DNA from: Juglans regia
Lineage: Eukaryota; Streptophyta; Magnoliopsida; Fagales; Juglandaceae
Assembly: GCF_001411555.2 (NCBI RefSeq)
Contig: NC_049916.1
Coordinates: 23,578,558-23,642,557, forward strand
Reading direction: 5' to 3'
DNA length: 64,000 nt
Below are positions 11,430 through 24,170 of this stretch, in pieces. The translations under genes were made by a program, and so were the position numbers. A model generated the notes under the pieces. It searched no databases and was not told where the DNA came from. It saw only the letters and a list, made by a program, of their open reading frames with translations. Position 1 is the stretch's first letter; each line of letters starts with the position of its first letter.

Positions 11430-14400
11430 ATGAGGATAACTACTTATCTGTTGGGCTACCTGGCACCTACATGGGCAAGTCTAGTTGCCGGCACCTTTGT
11501 CCTTGTCACTCTAGTGCTGTCAACATACCTTGTGTTCGAGCACCTGTCTGCGTACAAGAATCCTGAGGTCCTCCTCTGTTAGTGTTGGAATTTCTTTTCA
11601 TATCAAATGTGTCCTGTTTTTAATGAATAACTTGGTTGATTTTTCACTCAATTTTGCAGGAGCAAAAATTTTTGATTGGAGTTATCATAATGGTGCCATG
11701 TTATGCAGTAGAATCGGTGAGTTCTGCTACAAAAATCATATAATGAATATACGAGAACATGTCTTAGTGAATATGCCTTCTGCGAATGGAGAACATTGAT
11801 ATTTCTTTCCCCAAATGCTGGAATTTATAACCCTAGTGCCTTTTTCAAGCTTGTCTAATAAATGTTTCCTTTCTCTCACTCTAAAGTTTTAGTCTTCTTG
11901 TGAAATTGATGATCTTGGTACCAGTCATTTACTTTTTGACATGTGGACAGTTTCAGATTTCTTAAGCTCATGGGGCTATTTTAAATTTTTGGGAGGTCAT
12001 ATAAACTTTTAGAACTTTTTTTTTAGGGTAGGGGATGGCTTTTTGTTCAAGTTTTCGGGGTTAAGGGTTATTTCAAGATTTAGGGAAGTATCTCTTTTAC
12101 AACTTTTTTGGGGGCATGGGAGGGGAGGGGTTTTAAGGGTTTTTATTTGTATTTTTTTTTTTTTTTGGGGGGGGGGGGTTTCAAATTTTTTGGGCTGGAC
12201 ACTGACTCCACCACTGCCTGAGTTTAACTGCCTAACAAACCATTTTAAAGCCAGAGTCATTGGCAGAGTGGGTTGTGATATGAGGCATTTGATAGTCAAT
12301 ATTTCAGAATATCTGTGCCGTGGTGTTGTCATGTTCCAATTTGGAGGCTTGGCTTGTTGTTTCGGATCTGTTTCGTTTCATAATTGTATCTACTAAGCTG
12401 TTGATGCTGTTGTTCAGTTCTAAATACGGATCTTATATAATTTTTTTAAACTAAAATTTATCATATAGTTGTTTCAGAACATTTATTTGACGTACCTTTG
12501 CCTTTGTTTGCTCCCATATTGTTTTCACCTTTACTAACCTGGCTTATTATAACAGCTTGTATCATTGGTGAACCCATCGATTAGTATTGATATCGAGATA
12601 CTAAGGGATTGCTACGAGTCCTTTGCCATGTATTGCTTTGGAAGATACCTTGTTGCATGCTTGGGTATGTCTTCTTTGAGAGCTTTGTTAATGATGGAGA
12701 ATTTTTATTTTTTTGGATCATTCTTTTGGTGGAGGCTTAGGTAATTTTAGATTCCTAGCTTATATTTACTCTTGCTTACAGGTTGAGATTGTGATTTCTA
12801 GCTTCACATTGTTGGTCATTTTTTTTACTTCCCTGATTGTAATTGTACTAGTTATCATTTTTTCTTTTGCTTATTTATTTTTTCTTCTCATTTTAAGGTG
12901 GGGAAGAGAGGACAATTGAGTTTATGGAAAGAGAAGGGCGTGCAAGTTCTAAGACGCCACTATTAGAACACAGTTCTGAAAAAGGAACCGTGAAGCATCC
13001 TTTTCCAATGAGCTATTTATTGAAGCCGTGGAAACTAGGCCAATGGTTTTACCAAGTTATCAAAATCGGAATTGTTCAATATGTATGTTCTGCTGAAGTT
13101 TTATGGCTTGCTGATGGTTGTTCTTCTTCGGTCCCTTCCGTTCGTGTTAAAAGAATAATTTATTTTTTCTCTGACAGATGATAATAAAGTCTCTAAGTGC
13201 TATTTTAGCAGTAATCCTTGAAGCCTTTGGTGTATATTGTGAAGGAGAATTCAAATGGGGATGTGGGTAAGATATTCCTGAATTAGTGTTGTGGAATATT
13301 GTTTCTGTATCATTTCTCACATTGTAGTAACTTCATGGTTAATATTTTTTCCTTGTTATCCTATGGTAAATGATCTCATATTAGTTATGCGTTGTTGGTA
13401 GCTTTGGAGGAGCTCACATACTGAGAGTGCGTAGCAAGATCCCCCCTAGTATCACTTTTACATAAATGTACTTAGTTTTGAAAACCCATCATATATTAAT
13501 TCTCCTGAATTTCTGGTTCATCAATTTGGTTCTTTATTGTTTAATTAGTAGCTATCTTGTGATAGATGCATCTGCAGCAGTTATTTCATGTTGAATTTTT
13601 CATTATATATTGTATCTTTGAAATCTCATTGTTAAATGACTGCTTAGGCTGCTACTCATGTAAATGAGATAAGCTTTTGGGGCTTTTTTTTATTGGTAAA
13701 GAAGATTGTATTGATCATAAGAATAGGCAAAAGACCAAGTACACAGGTGATATACAAGAGCAAGGCCTAGGAGTGATAAGCTTTTGGGGCTTACGGTGGG
13801 TGAGTAGAAATTAAACAGTCTTTCAACATTGATGGGTATCGTTTTGCAGAATTAATGATTGGGTGCTTGTAATCCTGTCATCTCTGTATTCTCTGCAATT
13901 TTTTTGGCTTTCTCATGAAATGTCTAGTTTGATCAAGGTGGTACACTTCCCCCACTATGAGATAGGTTTTTTGTGGTTAGAGATGATTGACCTTGGGTTG
14001 TTTAGTGTTAAAAGCATTTGATAAATATTGTCCAAATTTTATAATTGCTATAGAATTGAAGAAGTGACCAAGTTTGATGACCAGAAGGTGGTAGCAAAGT
14101 GTTTTTGTTATATTGACTGAACTGTTTGTTTAGTGAAGTAATTAAGAGTATGTTGGCTTTTTATTAGATGAAGTTGCATGAATTGGAGTTCAGTGTTCCT
14201 CAATTGCTTCTGCTGCTTTTTTATGCTGGTATGACTTAAGATTTGACATTAGGGGATATTGTTTTACTCAATGGGGTGTATGTTGTTGTGAGATATTGAT
14301 GTTTTGCTTTATCTACTGTCATTTACCTTTTTGGTTTCTGGTGGTGTGATTGTTGTATTATTGTAGGTACCCATATATCGCAGTGGTGTTAAATTTCAGT

Positions 14401-16724
14401 CAGTCGTGGGCTTTGTACTGTCTAGTTCAATTTTATACTGCTACGAAGGATGAATTGGCACACATAAAGCCATTGGCTAAGTTTCTAATGTTTAAATCAA
14501 TTGTATTCTTGACTTGGTGGCAAGGTGTTGCGATTGCTATTCTCTACGCACTGGGTTTGTTCAAAAGTCCTATAGCTCAGGCTTTACAGTTTAAGTCAAG
14601 CGTTCAAGATTTCATCATCTGTATAGAGGTAGATGGTCTCTTCCACTGGCTTGTTTATTTGTCTATCAAGTGATTTCATTTATCATTACAGAAGATTTAT
14701 TAATATATTTTACCATAACTGAGTATTTTCTTGGAAGATAGTTATTGGATTGTTGTACTAATGGAAACTTTTTTCGCTCAATTACGACTACCGTCATGTT
14801 ACTCAGTTTAGTTATTTGATACCAAACTAGAGCTAATAATTATTGTTCTATTCATAATGCCTTTTTTCACAACCATTACCGTATTGTATATTTTTGTCAT
14901 TTTTTTGTTCTACTTTGTTCTTGCTATGCTGGCTTACTTTTGTGGCTAGACTTGATATAGCATGATACTAGGAACTGCAGTGCATGTTTCAATAAAAAGG
15001 ACCTTATGCTCGGAACATCATGTGTACACTATAGTTATATCACTTGGGTTATGCTAATATGAATCAAGCAACTTGAAGCCATGGATAAGATATCCTAAAC
15101 CAAGTCTGATCGTAGAAAAGACTCTTCAAGCTAACCAGCCTTCCTCTATGTGGGGATTACGCACTGGTTGGAATAAGTCTAGAGCAATTGAGTATCCATT
15201 GCTTCACTTCATGGAGGTTATACTAATTGTGTAAAACAACATGCTTTAAGTGGGTTTTTCTGACCTTTCATATTCTGTCTCTCGTCTATCATTTTTACTG
15301 TCAAGCGTTTGTGTTGTTAGGTATGTGTGATTTATATCATTGGAGTGGAGAGTGGATGTGTGAAGGTTTCATTGTGCTCATATAAACCAAGTCTAATCAA
15401 CTATTGTCCTCTTTCTATTTCTGCCAAAAGTCTTTTCATGATTATCGTAATTCTAATTTAAAAATTATGAAGTTTAACATGTCTATATATTCATCCAGCG
15501 CAGATGGGCATTGCTTCCATTGTTCACTTGTATGTATTTCCGGCAAAACCTTATGAGCTAATGGGAGACCGTTTCCCTGGAAGTGTTTCAGTTCTTGGAG
15601 ACTATGCATCTGCTGATTGTCCTTTGGATCCTGATGAGGTTAGAGACAGTGAGCGCCCTACAAAACTGCGCCTTCCTCACCCCGACATTGAGGTCAGAAG
15701 TGGAATGACTATTAGAGAAAGTGTTCGGGATATTGTTATTGGTGGTGGGGGACATGTGAGTTTCTTTTATCTTACTGATGGTTCAATTTTAGTTTTACTG
15801 CATAGTTATTTGATGGCACCATAAATGTTGAAGGCATCCTTTGTTTGGTTGCATAGAGATATTGTTTGTTGTAAAGACAGTTTGTGGTTTGGTGGTCATT
15901 TGTAAGTATAGTGGTTGAGGTGAATTTGTTGATAGTTGTGGTATGCGTATTATTTTTCACAATTTTGAAAAGAGACGAGAGTTTTATAGTTTTGAGGAGA
16001 AAGAAAAAACTTTCTTCTTTTCTCTGAAAGGCAATACTGAAAGCTAATTGGCATTTTACGAGTAACTTGGGATCGAATCATGTGTTCACTCAGGTTTGGG
16101 GTTTTATGGATAGGGGGAGGGCTGCTTCTGTTAATTGATGTCTACATTCATATTTTGTGGATACTAAAGAACATTGGGGAAAATGGATCATAATATCTAT
16201 ATATGCAGGTGCACTTTCAAATGGTGTCTTCTCTTCACCAGTGGCCTTTTAAGTAAAACCTTTTTGCATGTGCATCGTTCCGCATGCTGAATAAATCTTC
16301 TGTGTGCTTTTATTTTATTTTTATTGCTTATTTAGACTGCTGCATCCATCGTTTGCCTCTCACACAGATTGTGAAGGATGTGAAGTTCACAGTAACCCAC
16401 GCAGTGGTGCCTGTAGAAAAGGGGTTCACAAGGTTCGGTGAGAAGTTACAAAAGATCTCTCAAAACATGAAGAGGCATGACCGGGACAGAAGAAGAACAA
16501 AAGATGATAGTTGCCTCGCCATTTCATCACCTACAAGGAAGGTGATTCGCGGGATAGATGACCCTCTATTGAATGGGAGCATGAGTGATAGTGGGGTCTC
16601 AAAAGGAAAGAAACATCGCCGGAAATCAGGATATACTAGTGCAGAAAGCGGGGGAGAGAGCAGTAGCGACCAAAGCTATAGTGGATATCTGATCAGAGGT
16701 CAAAGGTGGGTTACCAAAGATTAG
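11430..16724 (+). CDS. LAZ1 homolog, DUF300/TMEM184-type membrane protein
   Basis: Eight exons: 11430-11567, 11660-11716, 12556-12664, 12898-13082, 13178-13266, 14367-14628, 15504-15755 and 16368-16724. All introns are GT-AG and the frame is continuous, giving 482 residues. The N-terminus MRITTYLLGYLAPTWASLVA opens the first membrane span. EQKFLIGVIIMVPCYAVES, DCYESFAMYCFGRYLVACLG and FGVYCEGEFKWGCGYPY are hallmark DUF300 (organic solute transporter alpha-like) segments, with about seven hydrophobic spans up to residue 300. The cytosolic tail is basic and serine-rich (KKHRRKSGYTSAESGGESSS). Known of the family: Arabidopsis LAZ1 and its homologs act at the tonoplast in brassinosteroid signalling and cell-death control. 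The exact subtype is inferred. Intron 5 carries a LINE stub. Confidence 0.92.
12002..12215. repeat. G/T-rich low-complexity tract in LAZ1-like intron 2
   Basis: The tract contains poly(T) of about 16 followed directly by a run of about 12 G near 12150-12180, with GGGGAGGGG-type stretches around it and the trailing text GGACACTGACTCCACCACTG. It is probably part of a degraded transposable element. The open frames through it are low-complexity artefacts. Confidence 0.5.
13686..13774 (-). mobile_element. 5'-truncated LINE 3' end in LAZ1-like intron 5
   Basis: An 89-bp stub beginning with poly(T), the complement of a poly(A) tail, is flanked by a perfect 18-bp direct repeat GATAAGCTTTTGGGGCTT (13668-13685 and 13775-13792). 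This is the signature of target-primed reverse transcription with early termination. The body contains AAGAGACCAAGTACACAGG-like LINE 3' sequence. Confidence 0.8.
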
Positions 16725-17363
16725 TTGAAAAAAAAAAAAAGAAAAAAAAAAGGTTTACGAGGATGGTTTAGATATCAACCAGCAATCTGTCATTGTGGCA
16801 TTCAGAGTTTGGCTTAACGCAAACAAGATGCTGTTGGGTTTGATCTAAAGTGATCTTTTAGCGACTGATCTTTGCTCATCAGATGCTTTGCTTTATACTT
16901 ATGCTGGAAGAGTGATTCGTGTACCATTTTGGTGCACAATGGGCTTGTGATCTGTTGTATAAAAGGTTCTTGATTTGTTAGCTGGGTATAATAGTCTTAA
17001 ACAGAATGATCAAGAAATCGGCCAATTTTATTAGCTTGTTTCATAATTTGGGCTCGTGATCGAGAAATTGTCACCCTTTTTGTTCATTTTTCTGTTTAGA
17101 GAAGAAGCAGCGGCTTTTTGGGTCATCTTACCCCCTCAATAAGAGGAACCTCTTTACATTTGAAATACGAATCTTGACTTATTATCAGTTATATTTTCAT
17201 GTGCACATCACTTGCTTGCTATTATCTGCGAAGTTAGTTCTGGCATTTGAAGCACACCCAGTATCTCGTGACTGAGTTAAAACTCTTCGTTTTGGTTGGG
17301 CCCAAAGTTTTGGAAGCGAACATAACAAGTAATAGGGAAAAGAAATTAGTTCCTCTTCGAACC
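16725..17363. other. 3' flank of the LAZ1-like gene
   Basis: An A-rich tract follows the stop codon directly (16729-16752). The remainder is probably 3'UTR and intergenic sequence, with no gene supported. Confidence 0.5.
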
Positions 17364-18294
17364 GGTGTCACCTAAAAACCTCATTTATCAGAAACCAATT
17401 AGAAGCTACCACGTAGGTATTCCTTTGTAAACCACCTAGGGCGTATAGCAGGGGATCACAAAAATCCTTTCCCCTTCATCTCTCTCTAGACTAGACCGAA
17501 AACCCTTCTCTTTCGTCTCTCTCTCTCTCTCACGAAAACCCCAAGACAAAAAGGTTCAGAATCTCAATTGAACAATGAATCTATGCAAATGCTTCGTAGT
17601 GCTGTTATGGCTCTTCCCTTCTTCATTTCTTTGCAAATGAACAGAGACAAAACCAAATAATTTTTTTTTCATAGCCACCATCGATGGACCTAGAGGAGGT
17701 CATAGAGCTCTTGATTTATACTGATTCGGCCTCAAAATCTTCAAGAAACAACTTCCAAATGTACAGAAATTTGTCGGACTTCAAAGCAAACAAACATCAT
17801 CAAATTCAAGAAAACCCGCAAAAACCAGAGATTTCTCGCATCCACAAGTGGGAGACGAAAAACAAACAAAATGAAAGGGGTGAAATATCTGGTTTGCCTT
17901 TGTTTATTTGCAGAAAAATTTGGTTTTGCCTCTGTTCATTGCTGATGCGTGAGGACCCCTAAGTTCAATCTCAGCTATGTTTGGTTGCTGAGAAAACCTG
18001 GAAAATGAAAACAAAAACGTGATTTTTCTCCCAAATGTTTTTCAAGATATGGAAATGAAAATAAAAAACAAATATAAGTGCATAGGAATATTTTGGTGAG
18101 AGAGAGGGAGTCTTGAAGATTTAGAGAGGGGGATTGAGAGTGAGAGAGCAGAGAGCATAGAGGGGGATGAAGAGTCTTTCGGCTTCAGAGGGAGGGAGGG
18201 GTTTCGGTCTAATGCGCCTCCTTAGTTTTTTCGTGTACTGCACATGTGGTAAGTTTTGATTAGCCTTCAATAAATGAGGGTTGTCGTTGTCACC
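17364..18294. mobile_element. long inverted-repeat element, family uncertain
   Basis: The two ends are imperfect inverted copies. Left GGTGTCACCTAAAAACCTCA pairs, without gaps, with the reversed right end GGTGACAACGACAACCCTCA. CATTTAT, CTACCACGT/TTACCACATGT and TAGACCGAAAACCC/TTAGACCGAAACCCC follow in the same order on both arms. The interior holds a 92-codon open frame at 17684-17962 with no recognisable domain. No target-site duplication was found, so the class (Mutator-like or other) is undecided. Confidence 0.5.
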
Positions 18295-18996
18295 TGTAAG
18301 AAGGTTTTCTCAAAAGAAATTTTTTAAAAATCTACATTTCTTAATATGATTATCTAATTTATAAGCGGTAGAAATACAAAGTTCCTAATATTAATTATTA
18401 TGATAAAATTTAAAATTAATAATATCAATTAATATACTAATTTAGAAATGAAAAATAGGATTGCAGTTTAATTAATCCAATTAATGCACGCCACCCCTTT
18501 TTGTATACCCACTCAAGTTGATATGATGACATCACTAAGATGCCGTCACTTTTGTAGTGTAATCAAATTATATTCATGCACGCCAAGTCTGACTCACGGA
18601 TCCTTCTTCACTAAGATATAAATTATTATAATTTTTATTAGAGAAATTATATTTATATTCTATAGCATAAATTATTAAAAATTATTAAGATTTATAGGAT
18701 TTTTTTTAATAATAAATCATATTATTATTATTATTTTTTTTAAAAAAGAGTGAATTCTTAAAATTTTATGTAGCATTTTTCTTTATCATGAGCAGGTGGC
18801 ATTCATGAACACCTGTCCCACGGCGGCCACAAAGACCTCAAGTACGCCAGTAACCACGACCGACAGCTCAAAGACCAGACAACACCGGTACTACTAGTTA
18901 TAACTTATATCACGGAGCATCGATCGGTGTAATTAAATTAAAGCTTCTGAACTAAGGATAGAAGATCAAGTACTGTACTGGTTCAGGAGAGGAGCA
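18295..18996. other. upstream region of the permease pseudogene
   Basis: AT-rich non-coding sequence without a supported gene. The former promoter of the permease should lie here, but no clear TATA box can be placed with confidence. Confidence 0.4.
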
Positions 18997-19451
18997 ATGG
19001 GAGATCAAGTACTGGTATTTGTGGAAGAAAATCACAGAGCAGCTGACCATATAATACCTCAACTCCACAAAGACTCCAATACCAAAAGCCTAGAAGAAGA
19101 TCATCAGCAAGTGCTGCAGGTAATTAATTTGTACCATGCAACCATTAATAATAATAATACAGCCATGATACTAGTACTCCCTGGAGAGAGATTAATGCCG
19201 GTACTACTACTGCTGCTGCAGCATCATTTACAACTTGGCAAGGTTACAATCGAGCAGATTAACGTCTCAAAAGATCATGATCAAGAAGCTTGGCTTCCCA
19301 TCACCGAGTCCAGAAATGGCAACACTTATTCTGTCACGTTTCATATACTGTGCTCCGGGTTTGGAATGCAAGCCCTTTTGCTTCCTGCTGCATTTGCCAC
19401 TCTTGGATGGTAGGGTTCTTTCTTCTTCTTCCTCTTCTTCTTTGTCCAGTG

Positions 19452-19499
<48 letters not shown>

Positions 19500-19637
19500 T
19501 TTTATCATGCATATCTACTAGGTCAGACCCTAATTCATCGTAAGGAAAGTCTAGGTCTTGTGTTTTTTGCATGTCTTTTAGGGAATCAAAGGTCAAAGCA
19601 ACTTCTTAATTGGTCTTGATTTGCAGGAAACTGAGCT

Positions 19638-19670
<33 letters not shown>

Positions 19671-22306
19671 GTGTGACACCCATAAACAGTGATCTTGAAA
19701 CGTAATTACGTTCAGTTTCAGTACATGGCACTAATTAAATACGAAGTCAGATTTGAATTCATGCAGAGAATCGAATATTAATTTAAAATAGCTAGTTTAT
19801 AACCTTAATTATAATATATATATTTTTAGATGAGCTTGACGTGAGGAGGGAATTGGTTTCCGTGGCGTGTACGTACGTACTGCAGGTTTAGTCGGTGATC
19901 AAGATATGGACCTAAACCTAACAATTAGTTTCCGTTTAATTAAAGTTATGGAAGTTTCTTAATGTGTTCATGATCAGTCATCATCAATCTTTAATTACTA
20001 ATAAATTAATGGAGCACCAAATTAATTTGACTTTTAAAAGATAACATATATATCATCATCAGCAGCTTATTTCAAACATTGGCCCGGTCCCATGCATGCA
20101 CCACTGATCTCGTTATTACAAATCAACGATCGAGATCAATTAGCTAGCTTCAAATTATTAGTTGGATAGATGTACCTTTTCTGATCATTCTTTTTGCATG
20201 TATCGAAAAGAAACAATTATATTGGTTTTCATCCTATATAATTCTTTTGAAAAAATGCGAGTAATTACAGGCTTGTATTAAAAAAAATTAAATTTTTAAT
20301 AATATATATGCACAACTCTTTTTTAAAAAGATTATGTGATATTTGTCCGCCACTTCATTACTATATATAATATTATTTTATTAAAAATAATAAAATCTAA
20401 ATTAAAAAAACAAGGATTTCGTATACCAAATTCATATGCATATATTTATATATATATATTGCTTTTTATATTAATGTATTGGATCGACATGAATAATATT
20501 TTGCTTCTACGTACAAACGGCCCTTTCATTTTTGCTTTCAAAAGTGAGCTGAAATTAATTACACCGAATACATGATGATAGTTTTAAGTACGTTTGATTT
20601 TAATTTCATTGCATGGATGCATGCAGGGCATGGGGTATCATATGTTGGTCCCTAGCATTTTTGTGGTAGCTCTACACCATATGGCTTCTCACACGACTCC
20701 ACGAATCACTCCCCGGAATCCGCTACAGCAGATACCTCCACCTTTCAATGGCTGCATTTGGTAATTAATTAGTACAAAATTATATATTTTCAGTACTGAC
20801 CCTTTTATATATTATTAATTGAATTTTACTACTCATACAGTACTACACACTATACTTTTTTTTAAATAAAATTTATTCTTCTTTTATTAATTGAGTTATT
20901 CTACTCCTAATTCATATACCACATATTTGATAAGAAAAAAAAATAAAAAATAAAAATTATGTGTAATTATGTGTACTGTAAAATGAGTAAAAATTTTCGT
21001 AACATTTATACCGCAATTGTAATTAAAAATGAAAGTATATTTTATTATTTAATTTATATTTTTATAACATCGATCATATCACAGTACTTAATTCCCTTTA
21101 ATAAATAGGTTTAATAGGTGTAATATTCAATTAAGGGATGTAACAATATTTGAATTTTAATACAAGGTACATGCATGGCTTTAAGATAAGGTAGCGTTAA
21201 TGTTGTAGGTACAAAGCTAGGGAAGCTACTGGCTCTATTCCCGACAATGTACTTATCCGGCGGCACGTGTGTCATGCTGATTATCACGGGAGGTGGGACC
21301 ATGGAACTCTTGTTCAAGACTGTATGTGACAGTGGGTCCACGTGTCACGCCAAGTCATTGAGCGGTGCAGAGTGGTTCTTGGTGTTCACGTGCATGGCAA
21401 TTCTGATGGCCCAATTGCCAAACCTGAACTCCATGGCTCCAGTCTCTCTGATTGGAGCCATCACCGCAATCCTATACTCTGCTCTGATTTGGGTTCTCTC
21501 TATCAAAGCTGCATAGAGGATTGAAACATCTGCACTCTTTGCAGGGAACATTGCCTTCGAGTCAAAAACATCCATCCCACAAGCCTATGTGCAAAGGAGT
21601 GACAATATCTTATATACTAATCGCCATGTGCCAATTCCCCCTCGCAATCGCTGGATTTTGGGCTTATGGAAACAAGGCATGCAAATTTATCTTCTTCAAC
21701 TTTCGTGAGATTTGCATAAATACCCTCCAAATTAAGCAGAGATTTCTTCTCATCAACCTTTTGTACAATAACATTCCTACTTGATATATCATGACAATCT
21801 GCTTTCTCTGAATGCCAGATACCTTATAATGGACTAGGATTGCTGACTGCATTTTCGCAGTTCCATGGACACAAAACCTCTAAATTCACGATGGGCTTCA
21901 TCTATCTTCTACTATTGGTGAACTGCTTATGTGCATTCCAAATCTACGCGATGCCAGTTTTTGACAACTTGGAGTTCAGGTACACGACCAAGAAGAAACA
22001 ACGGTGTCCGAGGTGGGTTCGGACGGGCATCCGCCTATTCTTTGGAGGGTTGGCTTTTTTTGTAGCAGTGGCTTTTCCGTTCTTGGGAAGCTTAGGTCCT
22101 CTAATGGGAGGCATAGCGTTGCCTTTGGCGCTTGCTTATCCTTGTTTCATGTGGCTTTCCATGAAGAAACCCCGCTCAAAGAGTGTAGTGTGGTGTGTGA
22201 GCTTGGGGCTCGGTTGCTTAGGCATTTTTTCAGTGTTCTTTTAGTTGTTGCAGCAGCCTGGACTTTATCTTACAAAGGCTTAAATGCCAATTTCTTCGAG
22301 CCTTAA
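18997..22306 (+). pseudogene. amino-acid permease pseudogene (GABA/proline transporter-like, AAAP family)
   Basis: Exon-like blocks: 18997-19119, 19222-19409, 20627-20760, 21209-about 21515, about 21546-21677 and 21819-22306. Family segments are clear: CSGFGMQALLLPAAFATLGW, WAWGIICWSLAFLW, SGGTCVMLIITGGGTMELLF, MAQLPNLNSMAPVSLIGAIT, AYGNK, YAMPVFDNLEFRYTTKKKQR and the ending KGLNANFFEP. Lesions: an in-frame TAG at 20667-20669 where the family has Gln, and the segment between AITAILYSALIWVLSIKAA and the block resuming PSSQKHPSHKP is missing (roughly 50-65 residues expected). The donor after AYGNK reads GC instead of GT. A frame shift near 22225-22235 moves the last 24 codons into another frame. 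An intact member would be a proton-coupled plasma-membrane amino-acid importer; this copy cannot encode one. Confidence 0.85.
19455..19498. repeat. (TA)n(CA)n microsatellite
   Basis: A run of TA dinucleotides is followed by ACACACACAC in a pseudogene intron. Similar (TA)n runs occur at about 19640-19670, 22553-22580, 30357-30382, 30482-30527 and 38861-38880. Confidence 0.85.
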
Positions 22307-24059
22307 TTATATATTATACTGAGAAATTATTAGCATTAAGCCAACTATTATTTTTTCTAAAGAAATATAAATCCTGTTAGAATATATGCATATATAGTTG
22401 TTATCATCAAGAATAGTTTTCAATGAACATGATTCTGAATTTGATCATGTGAGAATCAGATGGAACAACTCATGCTGACACATCAAGTAATTTCTAAATC
22501 GACCAGCTAGAATACGTACAGAAAATTATAACCTGTATCTTAATGAGATATATATTTATATATATATATATATATATATAATATCAATTAACCAAAAGCC
22601 AACACCGTATGGCCGGTTGTACTGATCATGATCAGTTTCTTTCTCGAACCTGCATGCATCATGCATGTGCACCCTAACATATTATATATCCCAGGGATAT
22701 TGATCTTGTCACCAAAATGATCAAACTATCACCAGCTTTTTGGTACACGTGTTGAGATATATATGGTACTTAATTGCTTTACGCCATGCATCTTAGGGTA
22801 CGTAGAATGGAGATGATCAAAAAATTAAAAAAAAAGATATATATAGATCTATGTCGGGGTAATCTCATTCCACCACTAAATTAATAAATCATGATCGCAA
22901 TATAACTAATTATACAAATATTTATTTTTAATAACGTGGAATTGTATCATGAGTACTACTTGCATGTACAGAAACAAAAACAAAGTGAGAATTTTCAGAG
23001 AGGATCCACCGGAAGTGGTACTTTAATTTCATACCCAATGGGGCCGGGCCGGCCACGAAAGCAAAACTTGCATGTACTTCAAAAGTTTTGCCCTCATGCA
23101 TTTTTAGCTACGTAAAAATTAATTGATATTTTAGCGAGAAATAATTTCTGATATAAAAATTAAAATCTCATGATGTTGAGCATTGAATTAATGGTTGTTT
23201 AAAATCAAGAATTTTCTGGTCTTGCCATTTTTCAATGTCACATATTAATATATATTGCTAATTGCTATATATGTCTGCATGGATTAAGCTAGCATAGCAA
23301 GCTGTGTGTGCATGGCATGCACAACGTACGTCGTAGTAAGGACCAAAGGAGTATATATATATTATATATAATACATATTTTTATTAGCCTTTCTTGGACT
23401 CTTCTAAGATTTTAACCCTTTTTCTCCTGTCTTTTACTGATTTCTTAGTTTTATCATCCTATATCATTGGTAACTCCAAGAGTACTAACCGGCCCCAAGA
23501 GGGACAAAAGACAACCGGCTGGCCTCCGGCAACGTCTGCATGCTTTTTGTTATGACAGGGAATTTGGCTTTTACATGTCACCACCACCAAATAATGATGA
23601 TAATTTCAAGTTCTAAATTAAACCAGAAATGATAAATTACGCAGAAATATTGACAGCAATACATGAAAAGATCGCCATCGATCGGTAGAAATTTCTTATC
23701 GTTAGTACTGCATCTTTATCCATATATGGTACTACAATATCTGACTTATAATTCAAACTCATGCATTTTGTTCTCGTAGCTTTCTTTGTTTCACAAAGCC
23801 AAATCCAGTCAAACACATTAAACTAGGCAAAGTTGGCATATTTTCACGTTGTTTATAGCGATAAGAATTAAAGTGGTTTGCTCATTGTAATCACTGATTT
23901 TGGTCGATCCTCCGGGTCAACCCGGCCGTAAGAAAAGCTCTAGGACAATCCGCCCATCCAAACAATGGCTTTGTTCTTTTGCATGTATGCATTCTTGCTG
24001 AAGGAAAACGACCCCTTTACCGAGCACTCACATTATTGTAACTTTCTGCAACATCTCTT

Positions 24060-24067
24060 TATATAAA
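24060..24067 (+). promoter_or_regulatory. TATA box of GDSL gene 1
   Basis: TATATAAA lies about 104 bp upstream of the ATG at 24171. It is conserved at the same spacing in the duplicate (31905-31912), fitting a TATA box with a leader of about 70 bp. Confidence 0.65.
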
Positions 24068-24170
24068 CCCTAGAAAGATCTTAATATTTCATCAGTGAAG
24101 TTTCAAGCATTATTGAAACGTACAGTCCTAAAAAAATTGAGAAAGTTTCCTTTCTGGTCAGTTCTTCCTC

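Noticed and set aside
11216..11566. 116-codon frame over LAZ1-like exon 1
   Set aside because: Wrong frame; the real exon starts at the ATG at 11430 in another frame.
17351..17366. CCGGTTCGAAGAGG on the minus strand, resembling a tRNA B box
   Set aside because: No matching box A or cloverleaf around it; not a tRNA gene.
17684..17962. 92-codon frame starting MDLEEVIELL
   Set aside because: No recognisable domain, lies inside an inverted-repeat element, no splice or promoter context; mentioned only within that element.
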